A DNA stretch of 60,000 nt from assembly GCF_029227915.1 (NCBI RefSeq), contig NC_079878.1:5148001-5208000 (forward strand). Direction: 5' to 3'. This document shows positions 22,691 to 36,104 of this stretch, in pieces. The notes under the pieces were generated by a model. That model was given only the letters and a program-made list of their open reading frames with translations. It did not search any database and was not told where the DNA came from. The stretch comes from Hydractinia symbiolongicarpus (Eukaryota > Cnidaria > Hydrozoa > Anthoathecata > Hydractiniidae). The first letter of the stretch is position 1; the number at the start of each line of letters is the position of its first letter. The position numbers and the translations under genes are program-made.

Positions 22691-23205
22691 TGTCTAAAAC
22701 GCTAGAATAATATGACGCGATGATAGATATACAATAAATTTTCTGTGGGATTTTCATCAGGTGCCAGTAAAAATATTTTTTGTCACTTGTGCAGGATTTG
22801 GGTTTCTTTTGCCAAAAAAATTTCTGGTAAAGAATTATTTATCATTATTATTTCTGGAGTAAAACCATTATAAAATGTTTAAAGCGAAAAAAAGAATTAA
22901 GAATGGAACTGAAAAGTCATGTATTTTTTAAAATGCGTTTAATATTAACAAAAGTACAAATTTCCTTTATATATGGCTATACAACTTCAACGCCTTTAAC
23001 TTTTCAACGCGAACCAGTTTTGTAGCAAAAACTGGTAGTTTCTTTAATAAATACGTCTCTTTATATTGTTCTTTTAAGTTATAATTTTTAATGAGTCGAT
23101 ATAAAGGTTGTACAAAATTTCTTTTTTAAGCCAACCAGTTTGTTTCATCCCGTTCCAGATAAATCTTTTGCGCGTCATCTAACAGCGCAATTTAATTTTC
23201 TGATT

Positions 23206-25824
23206 CTATTTTGACGTCATCATTTCTACGAACTCTAAAAAGAAAGAATATGACGAATACCTTTATCCAATAAGCTTCAGTTCCTTTTTTTCCTTAAAAA
23301 ACATTTCAGTGATATTTTTTAAAAAACAAATTAGATTGAGAAAAAAATGTTTAGCTATTAAAATCTTGGCGAAATTTAAATTTGATGGATCAGGTCTTGA
23401 TATACGCTGGTCGCTGACTTATGCTAAATTGACGTTAAAAGAAGTGTACTGTTTAGAAAGTGTAAAAAAACCTCCTTCTCAGGGTCTCTTTTCGCGATAA
23501 TGTTAGAAGGCTTTAAAAAGACCCCGGTAAATAATTCATTATTAAAACACAGTATTAAGTGAACTTACCAGAATAATTGACCATGCCGTCACCATCAGAA
23601 TCTACTTGCTTCATGATATCTTCGATTTCTTCCTGTGACAAACACTCTCCGAGACCATTCATAACTCTACGCAACTCATGCGCGCTGATTAAACCTTTTC
23701 CACTTTGATCAAACACGCGAAATGCTTCTTGTATGTCGTCTTCTGAATCTTTTAACTTTCGCGCCATCATGGTGATGAATTCAGGAAACTCTATCGTACC
23801 GGATCCTGAAAAAAAGTTTTGTTTAAGTTATCGAGTCAAAGCGCTTTCTGGTCCTGATTTTATTGGTTAGTGATTTAAAAAGAACTAGAATTTTTTTTAT
23901 ATAATTTTACATTTTATATACTAGATTTTGATATATTTGATATAAGGAAAAATAATTTGAATTTACCAACAATTATTTTTGTAAAAGAAAACAAGAAATA
24001 TTGGAATGTTTTGTTAATGATTTTTGTTTATTTATTTATTCTTACCATCCATATCAACTTCATTGATCATGTCTTCAAGCTCTGCTTCTGTTGGATTTTG
24101 TCCCAGACTTCTCATAACGGTACCAAGTTCTTTTGTAGTGATAGTACCATCACCGTCTTTGTCGAAGAGGGCAAATGCGTCTTTAAAATCTAAAACATCG
24201 ATCAATCAAAAAATCCATTTTTAGTCAATTAATCAAAAGGGCACTTTTATGTGAGGAAGGGCGACATGATGTGAAAAGAAATTTTCAAAACACTTTTCAT
24301 AAGGATTCTGTAACACTGAATATGGAAGGCTTGCGATTTAATGGCAAAAATAATTAAGTTTTGCTACATTTATATTTGTGGATTAGTTCTCTGATGATAT
24401 ATTATATGGGGGGTTATTTTTAAGTAAAAGTATTTCAGAAGAAATCATCAGATATGGATTTTTGTTTATATTTTGTGTTTTGTATCCATAAGTATGTACA
24501 TTTAGAACGTATTTCTTCCACGCTTATTTAAATTTAATACCCACCTAAGTCTTGCGAATATTAAAAGCCAGCTTTTATTAATTCACTTAAAGTATGGCAT
24601 AAGGGCTGGGCATGTTCTAGATGTTTTAGTATTTTTGACTAATTTGAGTCTAAACACTTTATAAATTATTTTTCTTAGAGAAAAACTTGTAAAATTTTAA
24701 TTTAGGGATGAATTTATAAACATGTGATATTACAAACTTTATTTTTGATCCCACGCGTAAAAAACCTACTAATTCTTTAAAAATACAGCATTCGCTTTGT
24801 AAAATATTTATCAGATATTTTTTTTAAAGCAGCTTGTTTTAGGTGCAACGGATTGTAGTGTATATTAAAAAATATATTGTCTATGTACCACCCACATACA
24901 TCCACACAAACATACCTGATATTTGCTCTTCAGTTAAAGTATCAACCTAAAAATAGAAAATATTTATTCTTCACCTCTTTCATAGATCCTAAGGTGTATG
25001 TTCAGCTTTCTGCAGACTTATTCTATGTACAAACTATTTTTAAGTTCAACTTATTCTACTGCTGTTTGTCAAAGGCGATTAAACTCAACTTTTTAGCGGA
25101 TCCAGTGGTACTCTGGTAACAAGACATTTTCGATCTATAATAGAGGTTGTGTATCAAAAAAAATAGATGTTGAACTGTAAAATAATCCACAGGAAATTCA
25201 GCCGTTATACTTATTTCGGTGCATCTTCAGCACATGGTTTTGCAATCATTTTAAACGGTATACGACGGCATAATTATTATTAAGGCTAAGTGGGTAGGTT
25301 GGGCGGTTTAATACAAGTAAACCGAACGGGGATTAGTATACAAAAAACGCCAGGCTATGGACTGTGTTTTAGTGAGGAAATACACCCTTTTTTCTGATAA
25401 TTATAGATTTGGCGCTAACAAACGAACCAGACAAACAATGGGTATCATTCCATAAAAAAATCTAGGGAACTAGGCACGAGTTTATTGTGACAGAAACACG
25501 TAAACAAGCACGCGAATAACTATTCTAGCTAAAAGAAATAATCTACCAGTTGTGAAACGGATTTATCTAATTTGCATAAGTTACGAGGTCTGGGATCGAG
25601 CACGCACAGAGATTTAACAAAACAATATTTTGGGTTTGTTCTTAGTGTACGTGAGTTGATTCATTCATGAACATAAGCTTTGGAGATAATTTAATTTTCA
25701 AACATTCCAATCAACTTACACGAATATTGTATGTTTGTTGCATAAGTTCTTCTCTTTTCTTTAATGTGGCTTTACGAAAAATCTGATTAAATTTCGCGAT
25801 AATTCCACTATTGCTCGCCGCCAT
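23206..25824 (-). CDS. Calmodulin-like four-EF-hand protein with basic N-terminal extension (5 exons)
   Basis: Exons from the 5' end: 25824-25720, 24946-24916, 24189-24046, 23805-23569, 23234-23206 (TAG). All junctions are GT-AG and in phase, giving 181 residues. Residues 1-35 ([12 protein letters not shown]...) are absent from calmodulin and rich in Lys/Arg. From [14 protein letters not shown] on, the protein follows calmodulin. EF loops: 55-66 [12 protein letters not shown], 91-102 [12 protein letters not shown], 126-137 [12 protein letters not shown], 162-173 [12 protein letters not shown]; it ends EFVEMMTSK. Loop 3 has Ser at position 3 and Lys at position 5, so calcium binding there is probably weak. 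The family's role is calcium-dependent target regulation. True calmodulin is 149 residues and almost invariant, so this is a paralogue. The 29-nt last exon is short but its acceptor is good. Confidence 0.94.
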
Positions 25825-26249
25825 TTTTCGAAAAGACTTTTCACGCGGCTACAGCTATAACATCCAAATGTTGATGTTGTGATTAATCAACATAATGTAT
25901 TCAAAATGAAATTGCACTAAGATTTTCTTCTCTTTCTACGATGTATACAGCAATGAAATATTCAACACATAAAACAATCTTCTTTTAGCGAAAATTTCGA
26001 CAGCATATAAACCATTATTTATTCATTCCTTATTTCACAGATTTCTTCGAACCAAAGCGTAAAATATACCATCAATATATTGGTGCGATTTTTATTCACC
26101 TATTTAGAAAAAGAAAATGTTCTGCCTAACATTCATTTTAATTATATATAAGATTATTTTTTATTTATTTTTATAATTTAATTTGTTGTTGTTGTTGTTG
26201 TTGTTTTTACATTTTCTGAAAAACTAAGATAGTATAAACCCCAACTCCA

Positions 26250-26294
<45 letters not shown>

Positions 26295-29105
26295 TATTTT
26301 TTTACAACCTTTTAAACCCATATACTGCATTTTAGGCCTAAAAACAAAAAAGGTGTGGAAAACCTTCCTTGTTTTTAGGCATTACCAAACAGTACCAAAA
26401 TATTTCCTGTTTAGTCTACGACAATTTGACGCAATAAACAGAAAGAAAAGCCAAAAGAAAAAAAAGAAATCCTCAAAAGAAAAATAACTTTGCACCAGAT
26501 AGATCAGATAAAACTAAATTTTCTTTATCGAGATTTCTAATTTGCGTTTTTTTCCTCTTCTTTTCCTTATCTCCTTCATGTATTCAATTTGTAGTATTCT
26601 ATCTCGAAATACAATCATCAATACCCACGCCTTGCAGCTTAACTACCATTTTGTTTTGTTTCCATAACAACAAATACAGTCATATATTTTTCTGTCTAGT
26701 AACCTAACCGTTAGATATATTCCCAGGATTACTTATTTATTAATTTATTCACAATAACTTTACAACCTAGACTTACTTATTTTTTTTTTTTTTTAATTCT
26801 CCCTAAAAATACAATATTTTTATTTTATGTTCACCGTATTAATATTTTTTGCTATTCTTTCATTATCTATATCCTATATTCTTAAAAAACATAATTAAAC
26901 CTTTTGAAAAAAATAAAAACAACACTGAACGTCTCTTGTGTTGTCTAATTACTGCAAGAAATATGTTTAAAAAGTTTTTATTTCCATTATTAACAAACTT
27001 TCAATTTACCCTCCCTTTTAATTGCTCTACCTATAATGTATATCTATTTTTTTATGATAATATATCGTTTATATTTTACTTTTTTAAAGTTTAGAATTGT
27101 TGTCACAAAAGTAAATCTTTTGTGCGACAAAAATACATTTTTTATTGCAAGATGGATTTTACAACAGAGTATATGGACTCCTTTATCTCCTAATCAGGGT
27201 TGTTGTCTGTGACGTTAATGTCCACCACATCTAACTACACATTTTTTTTTTATTTTCCTTTTTAAGCGTATTTAATTTTCATTTTAATCTTGATTTTAGT
27301 TTATATAAACTTGCTATAGTTGGTATTTTATTATTTTTTTAAAGAATTATCTTTTATGTTTCAAATTGCTTAAAGACTTGCTTGCTTTACTACTTGCTTA
27401 GCAGTGGTTCATGCTTACTTCCAACAGCTTCAGCCTTTCTTTTGTTCCGTTTCTTTTGACCTGAATAGCGGAAGATGAATTCGGAAGTGAAATGTAAGCT
27501 TGTTTCTGTATAGTGCAAACAGTACACGAATCTTTATTGTTAGTAAAAAAAAGTCCTTAGTTAACAAAATCTTTGCACTACAACTTTAGTAAAAACAATA
27601 CATGTATATATGTGAATAAATATTTTAGAAACACACATTCTTGTGTTCATTCTGTAACGCTGCACTTTATCAGACCTCCAATCGTAATGGGCGATTTTAA
27701 TTGGTGTAAACAAATTACCACAATTATCCTTTTTGAGATTATTTAAGGCTAAAGGTAAAATTGCACTTTGACAATAAGTCATCCAAATTTTAGACCTTTA
27801 AACTTTGCACCCGGGTATTTACGGTGTGCGCAGGTTTGTTACTGTTTAACGTCGATGTACAAATGTTTACTAACATGTATCATGGAGGTATCTTTATTTC
27901 TACCTCCATGCATGCATGTATATATTGCGGACACCATTTTCAGGCGAACTGTGTTTTTTGCTTAGTGTGGTTGTAGTACAGGCGTTAACCAACTTTGTGC
28001 GGACACACAGCGTGCGATAAAGATCATTTGAGAATTGAAAAGAATATAAAATCAGAGCCGCGGTAAATGTTACATAGAATCCAGTAACACGGAAAATAAA
28101 GACTTAAAGTGGAACCTAAGTAGTTCTTAATTAGATTTGACGCATATAATAAGCACACTTATCGGAATTTAGAAACCACTTTATCTAGGTTTACCACAAG
28201 TCTTAAAATGATACTTATGCAGAAGTATATTTTCTTGTCCAACTAAAATACGTTTCGAAATTCTATTTTTAAAGCATATATTATTCTGGGTCTGCTAACT
28301 CGCCACAAAATGCTTCACTGTTCCTTAGATTCTTATAGGGGGAAATTAATGACATTTACCTGGCACCCCATCCTTGTCCCCAGGGTTTGTTGGCTGATGT
28401 CAAAGCCACTAATGCTTACTTGACGGCTAACTTCGCCACCGGTCTTGATGTCAAAAAGGCAAGAACCACTGTGAACGATGTTGCTGGCACCCAACTAGGT
28501 TCCTAGGACCTATTGTCTTTTGAAAACTGGTATTTTATTCTTATAAACTCGTCAACACAAATACTTGTCTTTTTAAGTCATGATTTTCTACATCGTGACC
28601 TCAAAATAATACGAAATTTGGCAAACAGAATTAATACATTAAACAATGTATTTTTATCTGTATCACCCTTTTTAAATCAACACGGAAAAAATACCTGCCT
28701 CCTAAGAGTTTTTATATGCTATTTAAAACTTCAGTTAAGCAAAGATGAAATGAAAGTAAAAACTGACAGTCTCTTTTTTTACCCTTGAGTACAGATGAAA
28801 CTTTAGACATCAAGAATATTTTTTTGTACTTCTTATCTTCTGATCGGTACTGAAAGTAGGTTAGATACTTTTTTGTAATGAAGTAATAAATTGCGTAAAT
28901 ACCTTTGAACGTTCGTATTTCTGTTAGAATGTTTCTCGAGTTTACGCGTTTTGTCTTTCGTTATTAGATCGAAAAAGGAAAGAAATATGAAGAGAAAAGT
29001 CAATCTAAAAGAATATTTAACTTCACTTTTTCCATATTTTTGAACTATTAAATCCTGTTATAACACTATTAATTATAAAGAACTTGTAGCTAAAAATAAA
29101 AAAAA
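25825..29105. other. Gene-free AT-rich stretch upstream of the calmodulin-like gene
   Basis: No supported exon. It holds (TTG)n near 26183-26210, (ATT)n near 26250-26295, long A/T tracts, a small inverted repeat CATGGAGGTA...TACCTCCATG at 27881-27910 (a related box occurs near 10320-10345), and at about 28361-28505 a copy of the CTTGTCCCCAGGG...TTTTTGACATC dispersed repeat. The promoter of the minus-strand calmodulin-like gene must lie just above 25824. Confidence 0.5.
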
Positions 29106-29249
29106 TTAACTTGCCCATAGTACCCACTTGCCATCCACCAACGTAAAATGCTCGGTTCCAGCTCCCCTAAACTGTGTACCTTGAGCAGCTATTCTCCGGC
29201 CGACGCCAGTTCCTCCCACAGCGAAATTGTGATTCTTTCCACCTTTCAT
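29106..29249 (-). CDS. Unrecognised 47-residue open frame, possibly one exon
   Basis: The minus strand reads MKGGKNHNFAVGGTGVGRR, then IAAQGTQFRGAGTEHFTLVD and GKWVLWAS before TAA (29106-29108). GC content and codon use are higher than in the AT-rich flanks, and the Gly-rich text looks like real or recently decayed coding sequence. A GT within GCAAGTTAA could be a donor, so it may be an exon of a longer gene or a transposon fragment. I do not recognise the family. Confidence 0.3.
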   Translation of the reverse strand: MKGGKNHNFAVGGTGVGRRIAAQGTQFRGAGTEHFTLVDGKWVLWAS

Positions 29250-30098
29250 TACTTCCTCTCAGCTCCTTTAAAATATTTATGCTTTACCTGAGCGAAACAT
29301 TTACTCGTATAAATAATATGCAACAAGAAGGCTCTCACTGCTTAAAATGGCGGTTGTACTGTCGTTGAATTGCTCTCAAGATTCCAACCAGTACTTGTAT
29401 GAGTGCCATTTTGACAGCTGTCAATCATTCTAAGACTACCAACCACAAAGAGTTAAGTGCGTGCATGGAAAGCATACAGCTCACTTGGTTTGGTAAAAAT
29501 AAAAACAAAGTTATAGTTTTCTAGTTAACCGTGCGTCAGGTTATCTTTGCGCAACAAAATGCAACAGAAAAACAATTGCTAAACTGTTTTTACAATTCTA
29601 AAGATTCATAACCTAGTTCCCAGACCTTTTTTATCTGCCTGATATTGGAAACAAGCCCTGAGAACGAGAGTGGAAAGGATTCAGAGGAGAAGTTATTATA
29701 TCGTAAACTATACTTCACACTTTTCTTTTTCGTACAGATCTTTTAACAACCTCGATCTCAGAGTTTATAGCGTTGTTGCTACCGAGGATGAAAAATTTAA
29801 TCTTTTATTCTGCAAGATAGGTATTGTTACAAATATTTACAGCTCTTATTCGCACCTAAATATACACTTGCATTACTAATCCTAAAATATAGACTGTGTT
29901 GTGTGAGAGCCTGTTAATGATTTAGTTTGAAGAACTATGTCCGGTTAACGAGCTGTTATAAACATCAGACCTATATGCAAGCCATATCTAAAGTTCGTGA
30001 TTGACAACTTGAAAAGAACATAAAGAAGAAAGCTCCTTAAGATGACACTCTGTTTACGTGTACAAGACTTATCTTAGATTAGCGCTTGGCGTTATCTT

Positions 30099-30192
30099 TA
30101 AAACCTCACTCAAGGAGTCTTTTGTACGTGCTTTCTTCATATGTCTAAAACCTCACTCAAGGAGTCTTTTGTACGTGTTTTCTTCATATGTC
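30099..30192. repeat. 47-bp tandem duplication
   Basis: Units 30099-30145 and 30146-30192 differ at a single base (GTGCTTTC versus GTGTTTTC), so the duplication is recent. It is followed by degenerate CATTTC-type short repeats to about 30240. No coding role is seen. Confidence 0.9.
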
Positions 30193-31047
30193 CACATTTC
30201 ATAAGTCCACATTTCTTATTTCATATTTCATACTTCCATATACCAGTTGCCTTATTCCAGCAAGATTAACAGCTAGATTAAAGGACATGGATTTTTAGGT
30301 TTTGATTTGCACCATGAAAAATGTTTTACAAAAGATATAGCTAAAACCTTGCATTATTGATTTTGAATAAAAAGCGGAAAAAGTATCGAAAGTATCAATA
30401 CTTTCAGCAATACTTTATGTATACAATTCTAATCCTCCTAATTTAAGCTTCTTTCTAGTTAAGTCTAGTTACATTTGAAAGAAATTTTTGGTCACAGCAC
30501 TGTTAATTTGGGGGCTAATCTGAGCCGCTTAAACCTGCATACATTAAGAATTTATGACGTCATTCGCAAAGTATTTTGTAATTGGATTCTTTATTGTTTC
30601 GAACAGTATGAATCTGTATACCATAGACCTCCTGTTTGTTTTCCTGCATCTAATTAAGGTATTAACTTGTCTTAATTGAACTTTTCTTACGATTGCCTGC
30701 TGTGGACACGAAACTTTGAAGTGTCAGGAGAGTATTTACAATCATTTATTTATACCAATCAGTGGTGAAGAGAATCTCTCTTTTAACCTCGTCCCCAGGG
30801 TCTTGTGGCCCCTGAGCCGTTATTACGGAGTGGCCAACAATGACCCTGGAACATGCTGGTCACGTGATACAAAAGTGCCCAGATATACTGGGCATTTTTG
30901 AAATTCCAAAGATAATGAAATGCAAATTTGGCGCTCGCATTAATAGCAAGTTTAGAGATGGCGTGCCAAATAATATACAACATCAAAGAAACTTTTTTTG
31001 TCGATAATAGCAAAATTGTTAGAATATTACTGACTTTTTCTTTATTG

Positions 31048-31080
31048 AACAATCAAGCTAAACCAGTTAGCTTGATTGTT
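31048..31080. repeat. Perfect 14-bp inverted repeat with 5-nt loop
   Basis: AACAATCAAGCTAA (31048-31061), loop ACCAG, TTAGCTTGATTGTT (31067-31080). A cruciform or RNA hairpin is possible; no terminator-like context applies in a eukaryote. Confidence 0.8.
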
Positions 31081-33725
31081 TAATATTGGCAAAAGACCTT
31101 TAATGTAGAAAGTGTTGTGGAAGTTTGTTTTCATTAAAATCCATGGGCTGTAGCTAGCTAGCTAGCATCCTGGGACAGTTTACTTAACCACATATTTGTA
31201 AACAACATATTCAATGGCTTTTATTATCCAGGTGGGTGATTTTGTTGAGAATATGTTAGAAATTGCATAAATTTTTTTTCATATTTTTAAAATTAAAACT
31301 AAGAAGGATAAGTTGTAGTGCTAAATTTATGGATTATTCTCAGATCTGGGTTAACATGCTTGACATTTTCTGATCATTTTCAACAAAAATGACAACTAAG
31401 TAACCTGCCCCTTAGCAAAACATTCAATGTTTTATGATGAAATGACTACACAAATCAACTTCAGTGAAAATAGTTCACTACAGTTGAAGATTACAGTCAA
31501 ACTCTTATAAAATACAAAACATAATAAAGCCTTATCTACATATTATTCAAAATTTCATTTCATGTATGATTTATGCTGTAAATGTGCAACTCATTTTTTC
31601 CAAAGTTTTTTGTTTTCTCTTTTAAAATGATCATAACCCAGACCAAAGAATTAAAATTCTATTCTTACCAGTTTTATAATGTAAACTTTTTCCATGTTGT
31701 TCTTAATTATATATATAAACTGTACCCGAGACAAGAATTTTTTTTTTTTTTTGCAGATTAACATTTACGAATTTTGCAAGATCTTGTTTCGTAAAAAGAA
31801 CAACATTTGACGGTATATACAAATAACATTTAAAGGTATATATAAATAATGGGTTAAGTCAAAGCTGGTTTATTATATGCGTGCAGGGTAATAATTTATA
31901 AAATGCTGTTTGTACTTGGCCACAATGTGAAATTATGCTGGTGGAGCATAATTAATCGCTGGCCTAAAATATCATAATAGGACCTTTTGATGTTAAATTT
32001 TCTCAGTATGGTACATTGGCCTTAGAAGAATTAATATGTTAAAAAACCTTACTTGTTTGTTCTTATTTGGTCAAGATTTGCTACAAAACATTTGTCTGGG
32101 TCATTTAATTTGCTTAAATTCTGAAAGAAATATAGCTAATTAAAAATATCAAATAAGCTCATCATATTTGCCTACTTTACATAAAGGAGTTCCAATGTTT
32201 ATATTTTTATGAGATTCTTGTGCATGCCTGAAAAATCAGAAAAAATCTTTGTAGGGCAATAAATGTTCACAAATTATTTTTCGGTTATAATTATCATAAT
32301 GTATAAGCGATCATGTGACCAACCTATTCCAGGGCCTTTTCGCCGCTATCAACTTATCAACAAGGGAAAATGCCCTGGGAACGAGGTTGCCTCTCTTTAT
32401 TAACTCGAGTCAATAGCAAAAATACGCTAGTTCGCGCTAATGTTTCGTAAAATATTTTTATTTTCTATGTTGCACACACACATACATCAACAACCGGCGG
32501 AAAAGTATCTTATTGGCAAGGATTTTTGCGGGTTTTTAATTTTCCGGGTGAAAATACGTTTGGCAGGTATTACGCGTATGGACTTTCAAAAAACGACGCA
32601 AGAATGCTATCGAATGTTTTTGAAAACAAAGTCCTTTTTTAGTGAAAATTATTACAAAGATAAGCTTTGCTATAATGTTTTTGATTTCTTGGAGTGAATG
32701 AAATCGTGCTCTAATATTTACTTTAAGTTTGAAAAATTATTATAAATAGATAAAGTATATTTCGCCGTTAAACTAAGAATACAAGTGAAATGTTACTACT
32801 TTGTTTTTCGCAAATAGTATCTTCAATAATATTTCGCATTAATTACGTAAATTTTAACTAAATTGTGTTTTTCTTTCAAACAATGTCCAGCACTTTCAAC
32901 AGGTTTAAATGTTGACATAAGTTTGTTATTATATGGTATACAAAATTTAACTACAAAGTTTATTACTTTTGCTTATCTCAGTGTAACAAATTATTATGCT
33001 ATTTGTTTGGACCTTTAAAATGTTTACGTAAAATCTAAAATTTTGCCTTTTTGAATTAACTTTTAAAGATCCCATATGGTGCCGTAATATGTGTAGTAAA
33101 AATTATCCTCCGCTGCACCACGAAATCGGTCTCCTTGGCTTTATGCAATGACTCAGCGCCACTCTTTCGTCCTCCCAATAAAGTCAATCCCTCTCTTAAA
33201 AGTACCTCTAATCATCTTCGATTTGCTAGGATGACTTACGAATTTCCTCTAATTTTTTAAATTCGGAAAATTACATTCTCGTGAAAATTTTATTTTCTGT
33301 AATACGCTAAAAAGATAAAATTCCAGAAATTTTAGATTTCAATGGCAAAAGTCCTCCCTTTCCTTTATTGTCATCCACACTTGATTATAATGGGAAATTC
33401 TTTACATAAATTAAATTCTCGCGAAAAAAATTTGGATGTTCTAAATTCGCGAAAAACCTTTTTTTACCGCCAAGGTACTACGAACTGTGAGATGAAATAT
33501 GTATAATAACCAGTTTTCGTAAAATTCAGATTTTTCTAACAAAACAAGTTTGTTTGTATATAACATTTAAAATGAAACACACAATTCTCCCAGAGTTGAA
33601 AAAAGAGTTCTTCCACACATTAGAAATATACAATATTTACAAAAAAAATTAGTCACTTGTCTGATATCATCCGAGAGGATTTCTTTTTGGTCCTAAATTT
33701 ACCTGCCATGTGTTATGTCACGTGA
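31081..33725. other. Gene-free stretch 3' of MAD2L1
   Basis: No supported exon. It contains one copy of the dispersed repeat ending CCCTGGGAACGAGGTTG (about 32325-32392) and TTCGCGAAAA-type repeat text near 33410-33470. The open frame at 32440-32697 has no recognisable content. On the minus strand an AATAAA (plus-strand 33364-33369) is a possible but distant MAD2L1 polyadenylation signal. Confidence 0.45.
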
Positions 33726-35994
33726 CTACGACACTTTATAACAAACCGCCATGTCAACTTTGTGAATCAGCGTAGAGAAATTTTTAAGTTTTACTTCTTC
33801 TGAATTGGAAATGTAATGCTCTCTCCCATCTTCCCACGTTGCCGGAACGTCGGAGTCTTTGTCAGTATATGCCAAGATGTTGAACGAACCTAGGAGTGTC
33901 AACACTAGCCATGAGTTATAGAAGACATCGAATTAAGTTTCTCTTAAAAAACATACGAACACAAAATGTTTATTCCATATCGGAATCATAAAATTAATTC
34001 AAATTGATATTTAAAATTAAAAATTCGATAAAGTAGATAAAGTTGCAATAAAAGATTGGATTCATCATTTTTTTGTAAATCTATCGCTATCTTTTTATTC
34101 TCACAAACAAGTCGTGTAAAAGGCGGCATTGTTGTTTAAACGCGCTAAACGTTTTTAATTTCCCAAGAAAAAAGTAAGTCATAAACAACCAAGATAAAAA
34201 AAAAAACTTACATAGCTCATCGATCAGAGGTAGAAAAGTTACAGAGGAAACAATTTGACGAATCACATTTTGAATTTCTTTTTGTATTTCATTAAGCGGT
34301 TTCTCTGTCTGTTGTCTATAAAGAGAAGTTTTGATAGAATATAACATAGTAGTTGGATTTCGTGTAGAGACATTTTTGATCGCAGTAAAATAATATTCTA
34401 CGAAGTAAACTTTTCAAGTTTTACGATCAGTGAACAAGCGTGAAATCGAGAACAAATGTTAAATTTAAATGATACAATAAAAAGACGAACAAAGCATAGA
34501 ATTTTTTTTCAATTGTTTTGATCCCAATTACGTTTTACATTTACCGGTAACTCACTTTTAAAAGTTCCTTACAGCGCTCTTGAATATTTTCTATATGATG
34601 TAGTGAGAAAAACTTACGTCGACTCATTTGCAGTTTTATCACACTCAACATTGAACTGCCATCTTTCAAGATCTTCATTCGTCACAACAGATGTTATCAC
34701 CAAAACAATCTTTTGGATAGTTTTAGTCATTAACCAAGCTGTAAAGAATTAGACCGTGTGATTAGTCAATGAATTATATATTTTTTTGCAATTTTAGGGC
34801 ATTGTTTAATAGTAAAATATGAAAAAGTAAAAGTTCTTTTTCAAAAGTTTAGAAAGTTCAGTAATCTTTGTAACCATATATTATGGCTTTTACACATCTT
34901 TTTGTTGAGTTTCAGGCACTCTAACCATGTCAAATAGTGACAACTCGTGAAACATTGAACACTGCAACCACCAGATTAACAGCAAAGACCTTTGATACAC
35001 AACTGACACACACATAAGCCGATTCATGGGAGGTATTATAAAAGTGCGGATACTCTAAAAAATGGTCAATCAGTTGCTGTGCTTGCACTGTTTCCGTAGC
35101 TAAATGAGAGTTTTGTATGCACAATGACCTCTCGCAGGACTAATGAAAACTTTAACGATCAGCTAGTACATACTTTTTAACTGACTGACGAAACTGTTGA
35201 TATATTCAGTCAGCTCTGGTTTATCAGTTACATATGTTGGCAAGCCATATGCTGTCTTTCGTGAAAAACTTTCCATCGGGTACACCCCACGTTGAAATAA
35301 AATACTACAAATATAAAATTGATTTATGGGGGGAAAATTTCAATAAATCTAAATCGATATTGTGTTGTAAAATTAGCTTTCAGGGTTTTAATAATGCTGA
35401 TAATATTACATTTCTAATACTTTATATATATAGTGTGAATTACCACTCACCTGTTTACTCCATAGGCTAAAAAACAAACAAACAAGATACAATTTTTGAG
35501 ATTTTACAATGTTTCAAATTGCTTAAACTCTGAAAATGTTGGGATTATTAAAAAAATCTCTGGACTATTATTGCCTGACATGTTGTTTAAATACTAGCCT
35601 CAAACGTATAACATATGAATTACTATATGACAATCATCAGCTCACCCCAAATATTTAGTGAAGCCATTCTGAGTGTACTCCGGCAAAAAAATGTTTAGCC
35701 ACCTTTGTGACATTTTTAGTCAATTTTTCTGAACCTTTAAAGTCCAACTGTCATATTCAATTTTATTACTTTCTGCCTAATAATTTAAGTTATATAACAA
35801 AAAATTTTCACTTTTCTGGATATTTTATGTTTTTTAATCTGAGAGTCACAATTCAAGAAAGACTAACACTTCTGGACAGTCGTTAAAATTTCAATAATAA
35901 AATTTAACTTACTGAAAAAGTCACATACTAACTCAGCACTGCCTTTCAAGGTGATTGCATCAGTCTTTGACGCTTGTGCAGTTGATTGAGCCAT
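33726..35994 (-). CDS. MAD2L1: Mitotic spindle assembly checkpoint protein MAD2 (6 exons, complete)
   Basis: Exons from the 5' end: 35994-35913, 35466-35451, 35304-35174, 34738-34618, 34315-34212, 33889-33726 (TAG). Phases 1, 2, 1, 2, 1 all agree, giving 205 residues, the same length as human MAD2. It is a HORMA-domain protein: ITLKGSAELVCDFF, then SILFQRGVYPMESF, LERWQFNVECDK, EKPLNEIQKEIQNVIRQI, FLPLIDELCSFNILAYTDKD and the C-terminal safety-belt end NSEEVKLKNFSTLIHKV. MAD2 binds MAD1 and CDC20 by closing the C-terminal belt over a ligand, restraining APC/C until kinetochores attach. Exon 2 is a 16-nt microexon encoding the TYGVN segment. Adjacent sequence shows no co-transcribed partner. 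Confidence 0.96.
35451..35466 (-). other. MAD2L1: 16-nt microexon of MAD2L1
   Basis: The minus-strand text reads TTTTTTAG, then CCTATGGAGTAAACAG, then GTGAGTGG. The 16 nt restore the YGVN(S) segment that precedes ILFQRGVYP in the HORMA core and shift phase from 1 to 2, so they are required to join exons 1 and 3. Confidence 0.92.
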
Positions 35995-36104
35995 TTTACA
36001 TACACTAAATTTATAGACATTATATAAGCAAAAGCATAGTGTGGTCAATTTTTGACATGCTTTGACAATTTTTTTGTCATATCTATATAGTTCCTTATGG
36101 ACAA

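Noticed and set aside
32440-32697. 85-residue plus-strand open frame
   Set aside because: No similarity to any family I know, AT-biased codon use and no splice or regulatory context.
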